Source: Piper betle
Taxonomy: Eukaryota; Streptophyta; Magnoliopsida; Piperales; Piperaceae
Direction: 5' to 3'
DNA: 64,000 nucleotides
Assembly (NCBI GenBank): GCA_033002965.1
Contig: JAURVB010013596.1
Span: forward strand, 1 to 64,000
This document shows, piece after piece, positions 1-12,560 of the stretch. The notes below the pieces were generated by a model. That model had not been told where the DNA came from, ran no database searches, and saw only the letters and a list, made by a program, of their open reading frames with translations. Each line of letters begins with the position of its first letter. Position 1 is the first letter of the stretch. The translations under genes were made by a program, and so were the position numbers.

Positions 1-269
1 ACATAGGGTTGAGCCCTACCCTGAGTATAGAAACACCTTCATGGTATTGATTAGAGTTTACAGTGCAGGTCGGTATGGGCAGACCGATCTTACGATGACG
101 GACCTCACCCAGCTTGAGAACAATGTAAATAGGGACTTCAGACAGAACAGACTATGCAGACCAGACGGAGTGATACCAGTGTATGCTCATCTTGGTTGAT
201 AGCCTTGCTTGAGAGTCTACCACAGCGGTAGTAGTCATGTGAGTCAAGATTAGTACTACAAATCGGTGC

Positions 270-2340
270 GGGACAGCAGGTCACACACCAAAACTAAATA
301 CTAACGCCCGCTAACTAAATGATGCATCAAATCCGACATGACCATCACACCACAATACAAACATCAACCATAACAATCAACAATTATAAATATAAAAATA
401 ATTCCAACTTATCCTATTAACACCTATTTCATTATATTTCCTACGTTACGTTGTACTCGATTATCATACTCAAATTTACTTTACTTCATTAGCTCATTTA
501 ACCTTCATACCCTGTTAATCACATCATGCACATGTTTACTTCATTCATAATCTTAACATTCATCATAATAATTAATCAACCCTAGCATGCTATGCTAACA
601 ATTATCATCAATTTTAAATAAATCAATCGGAGGTAATTATACCTCACGTCGTCGGCAATCGGCAACGGCTAGGGTTCCGTCGCGCGTCTCGGAGCTCAAA
701 TTCGGCGCTCATCGGCGTCCGAAGCTCGATCGGGCACCACTGAGGTGAGCCCCACGGAAGATCCGATGAATTCCGGCGAATTCCAGAAATTCCGATTTTC
801 TGGCGGTTTTCCGGCAGCTGCTGGCGGTTTTCCGGCAACTTCCGGTGGTTTTCCGGCGACAATCGCCGGCGGCGTCTACTGGTCGGAAAGGGGTCGTGTT
901 GGGTACCCTCGGAACCGGCTCGGCGAGCCCGACTCATCTATGAGGTCGACGCGGCCAACGGAGGTGGCGGCTCGCCGGAAAACGGCTAAAACAGGGCCGA
1001 CGGCGATGGGTCGCTAGATCCGGCCGGCCACGGTGGCGATGCCTCCGTTCCGGTCGGGAAAGACGCTGAGTGGTCGAGCGGCGCTGAGGCCGACCACTGG
1101 ATCGCATGGTTGCATGAATCGGAATCGGAATCGGAATCGGTTTTCCATGGAATCGGAATCGAATCGGAATCGGTCTGAATCGGCCAAGAATCGGTTCAGT
1201 TGAATCGGTCCAAATTAATTTAATCGGTCATATATAATAATTTGACAATTTACAATATAAATATATTAAAATTGGGTATTGATGTTATTTTGATATTATT
1301 CTGTGTATTATAGTTTATGATATTTTTTAAATATTTTTAAGATTTTTTTAAATTATTTAGAATTAATTATTATTTTTGACTCGGGTTAGACTCGAGTCAA
1401 CTTTTAATTACGAGAATGCCACCCTCCCCTCTCTACCCCCGCCGCCGCCGGCGGCCCGGTCGGCGGCGAGCCTCGCGGCGGCGATGTCGGAGGATGTCGG
1501 CAGCCCGGTCGGACGAACCGTCGGCCGGCGGAATCGCGGTGGAAGCGTCGGACGGCGGAAGGTGAGTTCGGAACGGGCGCAGCGTCGGACGGCGGTGGGG
1601 TGGTCGGAAGGTCGGGCGGAGCGTCGGATGGCCGAATCGCGGCTGAATCGCGGCGGAATCGGGCGGAAGCGCGGCGGAATCGGGCGGAAGCGCGGCGGAA
1701 GCGTCGGACGGCGGAAGCCGAGTTCGGGCGGCGGTCGCAGCGTCTGCGGCGGAATCGTGGCGGAGGGCGGAGCTGAGGTCGGAATCGGGCGGCGGTGGCG
1801 TGGTCGGACGGAGCTGAGGTCGGACGGCGGAAGCGCGGCGGAGGGCGGCGGAGCGAACGCGGCGGCGGAATCGGGGGTAGAGGGTTTGATTTAGGTTTTT
1901 AAATCCAAATTACTATTTTGCCCATGCTTAAATAATTTAATAAAAATTATACCTAGGGTATTTTGGTAATTTTGCAATAAAACCGATTCCGATTTAAATC
2001 GGCCGATTCCGATTTCGAGTTAAATCGGTTGGAATCGTCCGAAACTCGCCGATTCAAGGCCCGATTCGGGGCCGACCTCGGATGATCGGCGCGACGCCGA
2101 TCCGATTTAAATCGGCCGATTCCGCACGGAATCGGCCGATTCGTGCATCACTGCTTGATCATGGTGGCAGCGGTCGGCGGCGGCGCGATCGGCGACGCAA
2201 GCGTTGTGTCACCGCGGTGGTTCCTCGCGTCGCGGCGGCCAGTTCGTGGCCGGGCCTGGTCGGGGCTGTAGGGCGATGCCGTGGCCGGGCTGGGCGGCGT
2301 CGATCGATTATGTATACTGTTATAGTTACACTGCTCTAAA
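270..2340. repeat. Rep-A repeat family, copy 1 (partial, interrupted by a hAT-like element)
   Basis: Positions about 280-330 and 631-730 match copy 4 (about 60580-60600 and 60871-60970): both run from an AT-rich tract through TAATTATACCT into a GC-rich stretch beginning CGTCGTCGG, followed by a region related to an 'aactcaaatt' anchor. The GC-rich part is cut at 1104 and resumes at 2162 because a separate element is inserted. The reading frames here are Arg/Pro-rich by composition and do not look like genes. The family is probably a noncoding part of an LTR retrotransposon, but I could not find both ends. Confidence 0.55.
1105..2153. mobile_element. Non-autonomous hAT-like DNA transposon, about 1.05 kb
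   Basis: The left end (CATGGTTGCATGAATCGG) and the reverse complement of the right end (CAGTGATGCACGAATCGG) agree at 14 of 18 positions, giving imperfect terminal inverted repeats that begin CA. Flanking octamers CTGGATCG (1097-1104) and CTTGATCA (2154-2161) agree at 6 of 8 positions, consistent with an aged 8-bp target-site duplication as in hAT elements. Just inside both ends are clustered AATCGG/CCGATT repeats. The core (about 1430-1890) is a GC-rich array of CGGCGGAATCGGGCGG-like units whose Arg/Gly-rich open frame has no protein features. No transposase is present. Confidence 0.6.
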
Positions 2341-3092
2341 ATTTGACGACTAGGTAAAAAAAATATTTATACAATATGCATGCAAAGATTGTAACGAACT
2401 TCCCCTTTTCATATTAATAACAATCAAAGGGCCAAATCATTACTTAAATAGTAAATAAATAATAAGAGTGTATCATGAGTACAAAGAAAAATAAAATATA
2501 AATGTACCCATCTTTGTCAATATCTACGATAAATATTAATAATAAATTAATAATTATAAATGATATATCCAAGACCAATATACCAAACCAATAAATAAGT
2601 CCACTATATGCAATCTTTTTTATGAATATAAGCATGTCCAACTAATAATGTAAATAATAAAATAATTCTAAGTATTGATTCTTCTTCTGCGTGCAAAAAA
2701 ATATAAATTGTTCGTTCAGTATCAAAATAAGTGTTGAGTTCCCTACTCACATATGTAGGTAAACAATAGTAAGAAAATGCAGTTAATCATAGGTAAATCC
2801 CAACATCAGGCAATTAACATGAAATATTAATAACATAACAATAAATAGTTATCATCAATAAAATAAATAACCATTTATTTTACCATCAATTTATGTATCT
2901 AAGATTGATTTTTGGACACAAGTTCATATACATCCTCAGCCCTAAATGTGACACCCCAATTTTGGTTCACCTAGAAATCAGATCAAAAATTCCATCCCAT
3001 TCCTAGCCCCAACCCACAACCTTCTTTGACCCGTGACTAGCAGCCTAGCCAACGTCTTTAGTTCAGCCCATCATTTAACACGAAACCAAGTT
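2341..3092. other. AT-rich intergenic DNA, no gene seen
   Basis: AT-rich sequence with only short open frames of low complexity. At 2947 the string TGTGACACCCC resembles the start of plant gypsy LTRs, but I found no matching end. Confidence 0.5.
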
Positions 3093-3104
3093 GCTTTGAT
3101 ACCA
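3093..3104 (-). other. Primer-binding-site-like motif of a minus-strand LTR element
   Basis: The minus strand reads TGGTATCAAAGC, close to the initiator-methionine tRNA primer site (TGGTATCAGAGC) of many plant LTR elements. The flanking higher coordinates would then be LTR. I could not define the LTR ends, so this is a motif match only. Confidence 0.3.
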
Positions 3105-4630
3105 TTTATAACTACCCAACCCAAAGTGTAACATAATGGGCTAAGTCTTCTCTTCAAAAGTGATTAAAGTTAAAAATTTCTAGTCAATTCTAAATTATAA
3201 ACAAGATCTTAGCCTAGTAAATATTAGATGTGGGACTAAGTTAATGGATCTCACACAACTCATGATCATCACTTACATATATTATAAAAACACATCAATA
3301 ATGAGTGTTATTAGTTCAAAATATAATTATATCAAAATAGCTATGAGAGCTAACTCTCATGTGAAGAGAAATATTTTTATATACTTCTCATGAACTCTCT
3401 TATGGGCATCTACTAAGAAGCCACTAGGCTGCGATAACATCTCAAACTGACTGGTCTACTAATGCATCTCTCGACATTTTCTAATTTTATTTTCTGGCCC
3501 CTCGGGACTAACACTATATCTTAGGCCCTCTCCTTTCCTCCATAACTCTCCTGGCCTTGAGCATCAAGGCCGAGTACTCTCAAGAAGTCGCCTTTAGTAC
3601 CCTTTGAACCACAAGTCCAGATATATGTTGTACTTAACAATACTCATAAACCTCCATGTTCTCCTGGTGTGAGGAACTCAAACGTGGAGTTCTTAGGATC
3701 CCTCAGGGTTGTTCTTCTCACTAATCCAAAGGCCGCTATGACTATTACGTGCACTTGCTCATGGTACGTACAAATTGGTTTTACCATCTCTCGTCTTACT
3801 AAAAACTGATAAAATTATATATATAGGCCTGAGCAACTTGTAGTGGATCTTGTTTTCGAAATCATACTCGAAGGATTTCATCTTTGAGAGTTATTAATCT
3901 AGAAAACTATTTGACTAAATGGCACGAGTTAAGTGAGATTCGATTAAACATTACTTAACTCGTTCTAGCTTTAAGCCTATTCTTACGCCTAAGCGGCGAA
4001 CTCCTACTTCGTACCTACAAATCAACTAAATACTAACGTCCATTCTAATCATGTGATACATGAATGCAATGGAGAATTATATAAAATCAGAGTCAGTCAA
4101 ACAAAAAACACAACAAAACATACACAATTAGATAAGACATAAGTTACTAACATAACGTGAGTACTCATAATAACTTATCCCTAACTATGAAAACCTAAGC
4201 CCTTATTACTTCATTCTCACACACCAACCAGGTAACTGATGCATAATCACTAACTGAGACATGAAGGGCAATCCAATTTACACAATTACAAACAACTCAA
4301 AAATCATACAATAACTAACTCGCATATTCACCCTAATTACAATTTAGCTATTTCTACCATTATACGACCATCCTCACAGTTACGAAAATTTTAATCTTCA
4401 AAACTTATCAATATGACTCCATTAACATCTAAATTCATATCTATTGTTTCTAATTACACCTCAATCATTGCATTCTTAGTCAACTGTACTAAATAGCGCA
4501 TTCATATAATTCACTTTCAAATTGCATGTGTAACATCCCAAAAATCTTAGTCTAATAAAAGATCGAAATGAGATGTTAAACATAATTTAACTACTAACAT
4601 ACAACTTAGTGGAAGCAAATTTCAAAAGAA

Positions 4631-4841
4631 TAATCATAACCACTCAACAATCAACAACAATCATATATACTTACATAATCATAACCACTAAACAATCAAC
4701 AACAATCATAATTACATACATAATCATAACCACTAAACAATCAACAACACTCATAAATACATACATAAACATAACCACTCAACAATCAACAATAATCATA
4801 AATACATACATAAACATAACCACTCAACAATCAACAACAAT

Positions 4842-4889
<48 letters not shown>

Positions 4890-4960
4890 ACTCAACAATC
4901 AACAACAATCAAAATATATACATAAACCACTCAACAATCAACAGTAATTATAAATACATA
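4631..4960. repeat. 45-bp tandem repeats with an (AT)n insertion, inside the solo LTR
   Basis: Units begin AATCATAACCACTCAACAAT and recur every 45 bp for about four and a half copies. After an (AT)n run (about 4846-4885) two degenerate copies follow. Because 45 is divisible by three, the array gives a long Ile/Thr-rich open frame (4609-4947) that I regard as non-coding. Confidence 0.85.
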
Positions 4961-5015
4961 CAGAAACATAACACAATTAATTTCACTCTCATTTTCATAA
5001 CCAAAATACTTTCAT

Positions 5016-5190
5016 ACCCACTTGTGTAGGTTGTCTAAAATCACTTCCATTGCCACTTGCGTAGGTTGTTAAAAAATTACTTCCATCCCCACTTGCGTAG
5101 GTTGTCGAAAATCACACATACACATACCCACTTGCGTAGGTTGTCAAAAAATTACTTCCAACCCCATTTGCATAGGTGTCGAAAATCACA
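5016..5190. repeat. 36-38-bp tandem repeats inside the solo LTR
   Basis: Five copies of CCACTTGCGTAGGTTGTC separated by alternating spacers (a 'ttacttcca' type and a 'tcacacata' type). The alternation suggests a longer two-part unit of about 75 bp. Confidence 0.8.
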
Positions 5191-7139
5191 CATAACACAT
5201 TCAAAAATAATACATACACTTACATAAAAAGATAACATGTTCATATCATACAAAAAAACACATCACCCACCAAAATTTTTCTCTTTTTTCTGTTTGAGAA
5301 AGATATGCTTATATAGACATAAAAATACACATGAAAAGTCATTACTCATAAATACATATACTCAAAATATGAGAAGTCATTACTCGTAAATACATACACT
5401 CGAGATATAAAAAGTCATAAATCATGTATACATACACTCAAAATACGATAAGTATTTCCATAAAACTTATAGAAATAAATCTATATATATTACCTTTATT
5501 TAATAATATTTAAGACTAATTTTGAGACAAAATACCCGAGTTATTTTTGGGGTGTTACAGCATGTATAGTTTTATCAATGTTATTCATGAAAACATTCCT
5601 ATTCAAAATAACTCACATCCAATTATGACATTCAATTATTAATCAAGTCACACAGTTTATAAAATTAATACCTAATTTCACATTTTCCCTAATTCTCTAT
5701 AATATAAATTTTAATCAATGATGCAATAACATCCACGATTATGAAATAAAGTAATCTAAATCAAATCGGGAAGAATATGTATACCTAATGTCGGCGCTGA
5801 AAGTGGCGACGACGATGACTGTGGCAACGATTGCGGCTGCTGTTAGCATGGTTGCAGTTTGGCCCAAGGAGGACTCGGCTAGGCTATGAATAGAGCACAT
5901 GGCCAGGACGTGATGAGGCCTAACCAGAGCTACTCCTACTGACCTACGATTGGCTGCTAGCTATGGTGGCCGTCAGCCTGTGGAAACACTGCAAATCAGT
6001 GACTAGGCCATGACGTGGTGCTGTTGTGAGGGATGAAGAACGACGAGGAGGATAGCTTGGTGGGGAGGAGCTGGCTAGAAGGTGATGACCCTGTCAGAGG
6101 AAGCAGGCTGGCGGCGCAGCTTGTGGCAGCGGTGGTTGCAGCTCAAAATAGCCCAGGTTAGGGCAGGAGGAGGCCGTGGGAGGGAAGTGAGGGGTTTGGT
6201 CAGTACGGGGTAGGAGGTGGTCGTGTAAGGTAGGTCCGGTTGACGGCGAGGGTGGGGTGGACCGCAATTGGCTGGCGGCGGCACTAGTGGCTGGCAACAG
6301 CACATGCAAGGGGTGACCTTGGGTCACTCGGGGTCATCGTGCATGTATCGTCCAACCTTGGGAAGAGTCGAGAAGGAGGGGGAAGGGCTAGGGAGGGTCA
6401 GCGGAGGCCGTCGCTGAAGTTCGTGGCCGGCAGTGACGCATGGAAGGTGGTGGCAATGGGTGGTCGTGAGGGAAAATGGGGAGAAGAGGGTACAGAGAGG
6501 AGGATGGAAAGGAGGGTGTTGAGGTGGCGGTGACAACACTGGTTGGTGGCGTCACTGGCCGACAGCGATGTTGCTGGCAGCGAGGTCACTAGTGGTGGGG
6601 TGGCACAGCTAACAAAGGGGGTAGGGGGAAGAAATAGAGTCGGGGAAAGAAGAAATGAATGATGGCAATTTCGTAATAAAAACTTGACTCGTTTCAATAT
6701 TATGAAATAAATCCAAAAAATATAAAATAAAATATAATAAAATACCATAAAATAAAATAATCGAGTTTTAACTCGAATAACATGGTGAAAACCTACTAAC
6801 CCGCTCAAAACTAATAAATAACATGTCCTAATGTGGTAAACGACATAAAACTAATTCTACGATATACTATGTATAAAAAATCTAAATTGGTATATTCTCA
6901 TATATTCTGATAACTCATTTTTTTCTGGTATATTTATGATGCTATTATCATATACTTAGGTACACATGACCCTCATGTCTCATGCACACGACCGGCCTCG
7001 GCTTAGTGCACTTGTTTTGAACCCAACTCGACTTGAACCGACAATTGAATCAATCGATTCACAAGTATAAAACCCTTACTTGGATCACGGGTTTACATGG
7101 TCAACTTTAAAAATTATCCCTTGCACAGGAATATCAATT

Positions 7140-9695
7140 TCTATTCTTTTAACCCTCTACATCCTCTGTATCACTCGTAGCCCTAAGTACATAAGTCAAG
7201 TACTCATAGGCATGCGCCATCAGTACCTTTTGAAACAACAAGCCTATATATGCGCAACATTGCATTATCCGTAAACCTCCGCACTTCTCCAGATTTGAGG
7301 AACTCAAAGCTAAAGTTGTCAGGATCCCTCAAGAATGGAACCGACGCTTACGAAATCCAGAGCCCGATTTGACTAACACGCTCCCTATTTTAAGACGTGG
7401 TCATCGATTTTTCCATGTCTCACATTTCACTGGAAAATTCAGAAAAATCATATATAGGCCTAAGAAGAGATTTATATACTATACCCGAAAGCAATTTGTG
7501 GTGGATCTTGTTTTCGAAATCAGACTCACGGGGTCTAATCCTTGAGGGTTATGAATCATGGAAGTAAAATACGTCTAAATGGTCCATGTTAAGTGAGGTC
7601 CAATAAAACAGCCACTTAACATGTCCTACATTAGAGTATAGCGATAAAAAGTGAGAAGAATCCTAACGGACCTGTGGTCCAAGCTCTAAGCATACCATCT
7701 TATCTGTGGCGAGCTCGGATTCTGAAACCTACATCGAAGCCCACTGCTAAGCAAAATATTGACATCTCTATATGATGTGTGCTCGTGGTATATACTTACA
7801 TCATTAATATATCCTAAGGATGACAATACTAAATAAACCTACAACTAAACATACGACACACAAATCGAGATATAATAAAAGAAATAACTAATTACAAATT
7901 ATAAATAAATAAAATACATACACTCATGAATAAATAGATAAATAATAAATACATAAAAATAATCATTACTCTAATTATAAAATAATAATATCATATACTA
8001 TATAAATACATGGCTAAACAAGAGTAAATATCACATATACTCGTGTTAGTAAATATGTAAATAATTAAATAAATAAATACATAATCATTTAATAAATAAA
8101 TAAATAAACACTTAATTAATTTTAATTAGTCACGAATAATAATAATATCATTGTCATCCAACACAAAATACATAATTAAATACAAATAAATAGTAATATA
8201 CACTCTACTTATAAATAGATAAATAATCAAATAAATAAATAAAGTTTAGTAAACATGAATAAGATTAATATTAACAAGTAAATATATTAATAATAATAAC
8301 AAACAATCACATAAGCATCCATCATATACGACAAAGATAGAAATAAAAAGAAATAAACAATAATGAATAAATAAATAAACACTCGTAATATCAAAATATT
8401 TCAAAAACGGTCAAAAAACGACTGAAATCGGCTGAAATTGGCAAACTAAGTCAACTCGGGTGAGTCGACTAAGTCAAGCCAAGTCAAGCAACAGTGCTAA
8501 GCTGGGTAGCTGGATGCGAACATGGGCTCCGGCATGACCATGGGATTGCTAGGTAGGTGAACTGGGTCAGGTGGGCGAACGCGAACATAGGCTGATGGAC
8601 TCAAGTGTTGGTATACGGGTCCATAGGGCTGGCGGCGCCCATCGCCAGAAAACACCGACAACAGCGAGGCTGGGGTCACCGTCGGGTTGGATCGATGGCA
8701 AAGGCAACAAGGATCATGGTAGTGGTGGCGATCAGTGGAGTCCGGCCAGCTACTCACCAAAAAATGGCCTGAAAGGGGGAGAAATCACCATGTGATGGTC
8801 ATGGGTGGTCTCAAAATAAAGATCTCGGCTAAAGGAGGATATTCAGGTGGTCGGATCGGCTTGAGGTGGCTCAACGATGCCGAAAAATGGCTCGAACGGG
8901 TGGCGGCGACGGTGGAAACCGACTGCAAAAACGTTGTCACCAGCAGCGACTGCGGTGGAGTTGGTGGTTGTGAGTGGTATGGATGAATTGCTGGTCGCGA
9001 GGTGGTCATAGGGGTGCCGTTTTGGTAGCTAGGGATGAGCCAAAGACTCCGAAAATGTGAGAAAGCCACTGAAAATCAAAGAGACAATGCTAGGGCTGAC
9101 GTGGATAGCTCTAATCTTGCCATGTGGCATGATCAAAATGTCCTACCACTTGTGGCTTAGTGGGGCCCACCTATAGGTATATACAATATACATATGAACA
9201 AAAAACTCAGATTGAGACTGTCCAAAGTCAAAACTGACTCAAATTATAAAAGCGACTCTATTGGCGAGAATTGAGGCAAGAAAGCTAAATGAGCCTCGAA
9301 CCTTGAACTCAATTGAGTAAAAATCTACGATTCAATCAAGCTAGGCCCACATAGGCACAATCCAACGATCCGAAATCCCTATAATGCATGCAAATGAGAT
9401 ACCCTGAAAATCGCAAATTGATACTAAATATTGCAACGGCCTAAATCTAGGCCTACAACCCTAGCTAACTCATAATAATCATCAGTATACCTTGTGTATA
9501 CATTGATATCTCATGCTCTAGTGTAGCCTAACTGAAACTATCATCTGTATGTTAGGCATACTCAGCCACCATAACAAGCTCATACGGCCATCTGAGCCGG
9601 TTACTCATGGTCTAAAAATTAGTTTGACTCTAACTCACTCGAACCAACTCAAAACTGGGATGAACCAAGCAAAACTATAAGTTGGGTTTTACACT
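7140..9695. repeat. Rep-A repeat family, copy 3
   Basis: Directly follows copy 2 in the same orientation. It has the 'ctctacatcc...ctttgaaac' block (7150-7340), the 'ggttatgaatc...taagtgagg' block (7545-7625), an AT-rich centre (7800-8400), a GC-rich block (8500-9060) and a tail ending GGGTTTTACAC near 9685. About 90 bp further on, TTGGTATCAAACC (9778-9790) resembles a plus-strand primer site. Open frames within the GC-rich block have no recognisable domain. Confidence 0.5.
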
Positions 9696-12360
9696 AAATC
9701 TCAATTATTCATTTATACCTACTGGCTGATTTCGTGACATAAGCTTTTATATATCCTCAACCATTTAAGTTAAATCATTGGTATCAAACCATAGACTAAC
9801 TTTCAGATATGACTTAGTCTATACCCTCAGTCTTTTTACAAGCAAGCATAGAAAAAGTTTAACTCATCAAATTATATTTCATATATGTCACCCACTCATC
9901 ATTGTGATCAATAATTCGAGTTTGCATCAGAACTCTTGTGATATATGTGACTTGCCGATCACACCACCCATAATTTACTGCCCCACATTATGATCATAAA
10001 TGCTATATGTATAGTAGTCTTCCAACTCCAACATTGGCTTAGGATAGAATGCCAAAAGTTTTATCATTATGACCCATCAGTTTAACTGATCCCAATTTAT
10101 TTATAATTAAGTCTAGGCGCCACCATTGGTTGAACTTAATCATTTATGAAAATTTATAAAAATCAACATATTTTACTTTCCATTTCACTGGATGTCTCAC
10201 TTAACCGTATTAAGTCTTTTTCACATGCCAAAGTATTAAATCACAATTCGATTAATCAGTTCGAGGAACAAAAACATCGAAAGAATCATAAAGTTTCCCA
10301 AATAGCGTCTAAATATACCTGAGTGGTTGCCTTTCCAAACTCTGAGATATGTTAGCAATACATTCTCCTAGTATGAGTAATGAAACAAGAACTACACATC
10401 ATTACTTGAACTAGTGTACATGTATGTTTATGTCTGACATGTTATGAACATCCATCCATCATCCAATCATAAAAATTTATTTATCCATCATACATAATCA
10501 CACAATCACATCATTAACAACATTAAATAAACTCAATTAAAATATTAATTAGCACTAATCAACAATCAAGAATCAAAATCATATAACTATTCTTGAGACC
10601 TGGGTGCTCAAGAACTCTCTTCAGAACGTTTGGGCACTGTGTATTCAGCTAATAGACACAAGTTCACGGCATTTAGGATGCTCAGACATTGTTCGTTGCG
10701 ATTTGACTTCTCAACATTCATTTGATGCCTAAACAACATCCAAAATTCATGAAATTTTAACCCTAGCCTCCTAAAACATTATGACATTCATTTAAAAGAA
10801 TTTTCAATTTGGAGGTATAGATCCGGAGTTACCACTAAAGCTCTCAACGAAGGTATAATTTTTCCTAATTTAACTAAATTTTTACCAATAACATATCAAA
10901 TCATCTTGAAATTGAATTAAACTTTATACACTCTCTTTTTACATCATTACTTATACTTTAAAACAATTCTTAGTTGAAAAAAATAGGTTCTTGATTCATT
11001 TCACCATATCCTTCTTTAAAATCAATCTTCATAGAAACAACACAAATATCAAACAAAAACTTTGATTCTATGTTGTTTAACCCTCCATTGTCTTCACCCT
11101 AATTGTGTTTATGATCCCAGTCATGTTGTACATACATCAAACAATCATATAAATAAAGTTTTTCCATGAATACACACATTCATTACAAAAGCACGGAATG
11201 AACAATATAAATATGAGGATGATGCATTAATTAATTATGTTAAAGTTGTGTTACTAACAATTTTTTGGGTTACTTTAGTGTGTTATGCCTACCCTTCTAA
11301 CCACCAAGAAAAGTTTAAAAAATAGCCAAGGAACAAAGAGGAAGGAGGAGCACCACGTTCACAAAGAGAGTGGGCCGCTCATATGCGTTGTAGAAAAGAA
11401 ATTAGGGTTAGTTTTTCTCAATAAGAGCTTATATACTCCACCTATAATTCTCTTTTTTCCTTAGTTATCCTTTAAGCCTCCCAAAAACTTAGGGAATTAT
11501 CTAGTCACGTTCTACCTTCAACCAAAATCACACAAAAGTTGGCCCCTTTAACTTTATTCAGACAAAGTCATCCCATTCAACCTTTACCGGCTAATCAAGT
11601 AACTTTTTTGATTTTTGGTTCGGCTTAAACTATAACATTGACCGTTATAAGAGTCATACTAATATTAAGGCAAATAAGCCATTATGAAAAATAACTTGGT
11701 CATAGGAGTTGGTGCACTTCTAACCACGTTTATTTATCCAATTAAGTAATTACCTTATTCTTTTATCCAACTAGTCAAATTTGTCTCAATCAATTGCCTT
11801 TTCTTACTTTTTCACTTTACATATCGATCTTTTAACTTATACCAAGTATAATTAACTATTTTTATAAATTAATCTACATACCACATATGGTATACGTGTT
11901 CACATACAAAAAAAGTTTTATCCCCAACGAAAATACTAAATATATCTATTAGATTTGTCTCAAAAAACAAATACATCCATAACTTAAATCTGCGAGAATA
12001 AAAATTAATTATTGGTTACTACAAGGATTTATCTGTATTTTTATTCAATTTTTTAGTTAACAAGTGGTGAAAAGTTAGTGTGGTTAAAATACTTCAAACA
12101 CAGTAATATTTGGCAAGATTTGATTACGCTTGATCCCGTAAAAATTGATATTGTATTTTATTGTCGTGTTTTCTTCTCTTTCGGACACTGACCTATTTTA
12201 CCTGTTAATTTAGTAATAATTTTAAAGATATTACCCTTATTAATAAAATTAGTCATAATAAAACTTTATCCCTTCTTGATTGTTATTTTTCAATTATAAA
12301 ATTTTATACGTATTTAATTTCCCATTTACAAATCAAATTTAATCCCCGGAGCCGGCGACA
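9696..12360. other. AT-rich intergenic DNA, no gene seen
   Basis: Only short open frames without motifs. Apart from the TTGGTATCAAACC motif at 9778-9790 I see nothing I can name. Confidence 0.5.
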
Positions 12361-12560
12361 AATGCACTCCGGTCTAGTGGTAAATGGGTTGAAATCATTT
12401 CTCAGTGGGGAATTCGTTTCCTGGACATATCATTTCCTTTCTTTTCTTTTCATCTTGCCACCGTCGCCACCATCCGACGCACTCCCTCTTCGCCGGAGCC
12501 CGTCGCCTGCCTCCTTCTCCGGCTGCTTGGCCACTTCTCCACCTCCAATTTCGGCCGTTA

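Larger units (their letters stand above)
4529..5559. mobile_element. Solo LTR, 1031 bp, with 5-bp target-site duplication
   Basis: Starts TGTAACATCCCAAAAATC and ends ATTTTTGGGGTGTTACA, so it has TG...CA ends set in a near-palindromic terminal repeat of the TGTAACACCCC type common in plant gypsy LTRs. Direct repeats GCATG flank it exactly (4524-4528 and 5560-5564). No second LTR or internal coding region is next to it, so it is best read as a solo LTR left by recombination between two LTRs. It carries two blocks of internal tandem repeats and an (AT)n tract. Confidence 0.85.
3100..7095. repeat. Rep-A repeat family, copy 2 (contains a nested solo LTR)
   Basis: About 3535-3740 matches 7150-7340 and 59970-60180 (anchor TACCCTTTGAA plus CCACAAG, then 'gaggaactcaaa' and 'aggatccctcag'). 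The GC-rich part at about 5790-6650 corresponds to 640-1100, 8500-9050 and 60880-61300. The tail at 6660-7090 (AAAACTTGACTCG; CTGATAACTCATTT) matches 61310-61750. A solo LTR (4529-5559) interrupts it. The proline-rich frames on the minus strand at 6075-6540 follow from GC-rich composition and I do not call them genes. Confidence 0.6.

Noticed and set aside
1376..1894. 172-codon Arg/Gly/Pro-rich open frame
   Set aside because: It coincides with the GC-rich tandem core of a hAT-like element; composition alone explains it and there is no protein motif.
4609..4947. 112-codon Ile/Thr-rich open frame
   Set aside because: Produced by a 45-bp tandem repeat, whose period is divisible by three, plus an (AT)n tract inside a solo LTR.
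4631..5190. Possible CRISPR-like direct repeats
   Set aside because: Repeat plus spacer is itself repeated, spacers are not unique, and the block sits inside an LTR in a plant nuclear genome.
6075..6808. Overlapping proline-rich minus-strand frames
   Set aside because: Several overlapping frames in one GC-rich repeat block, no domain, no splice context.
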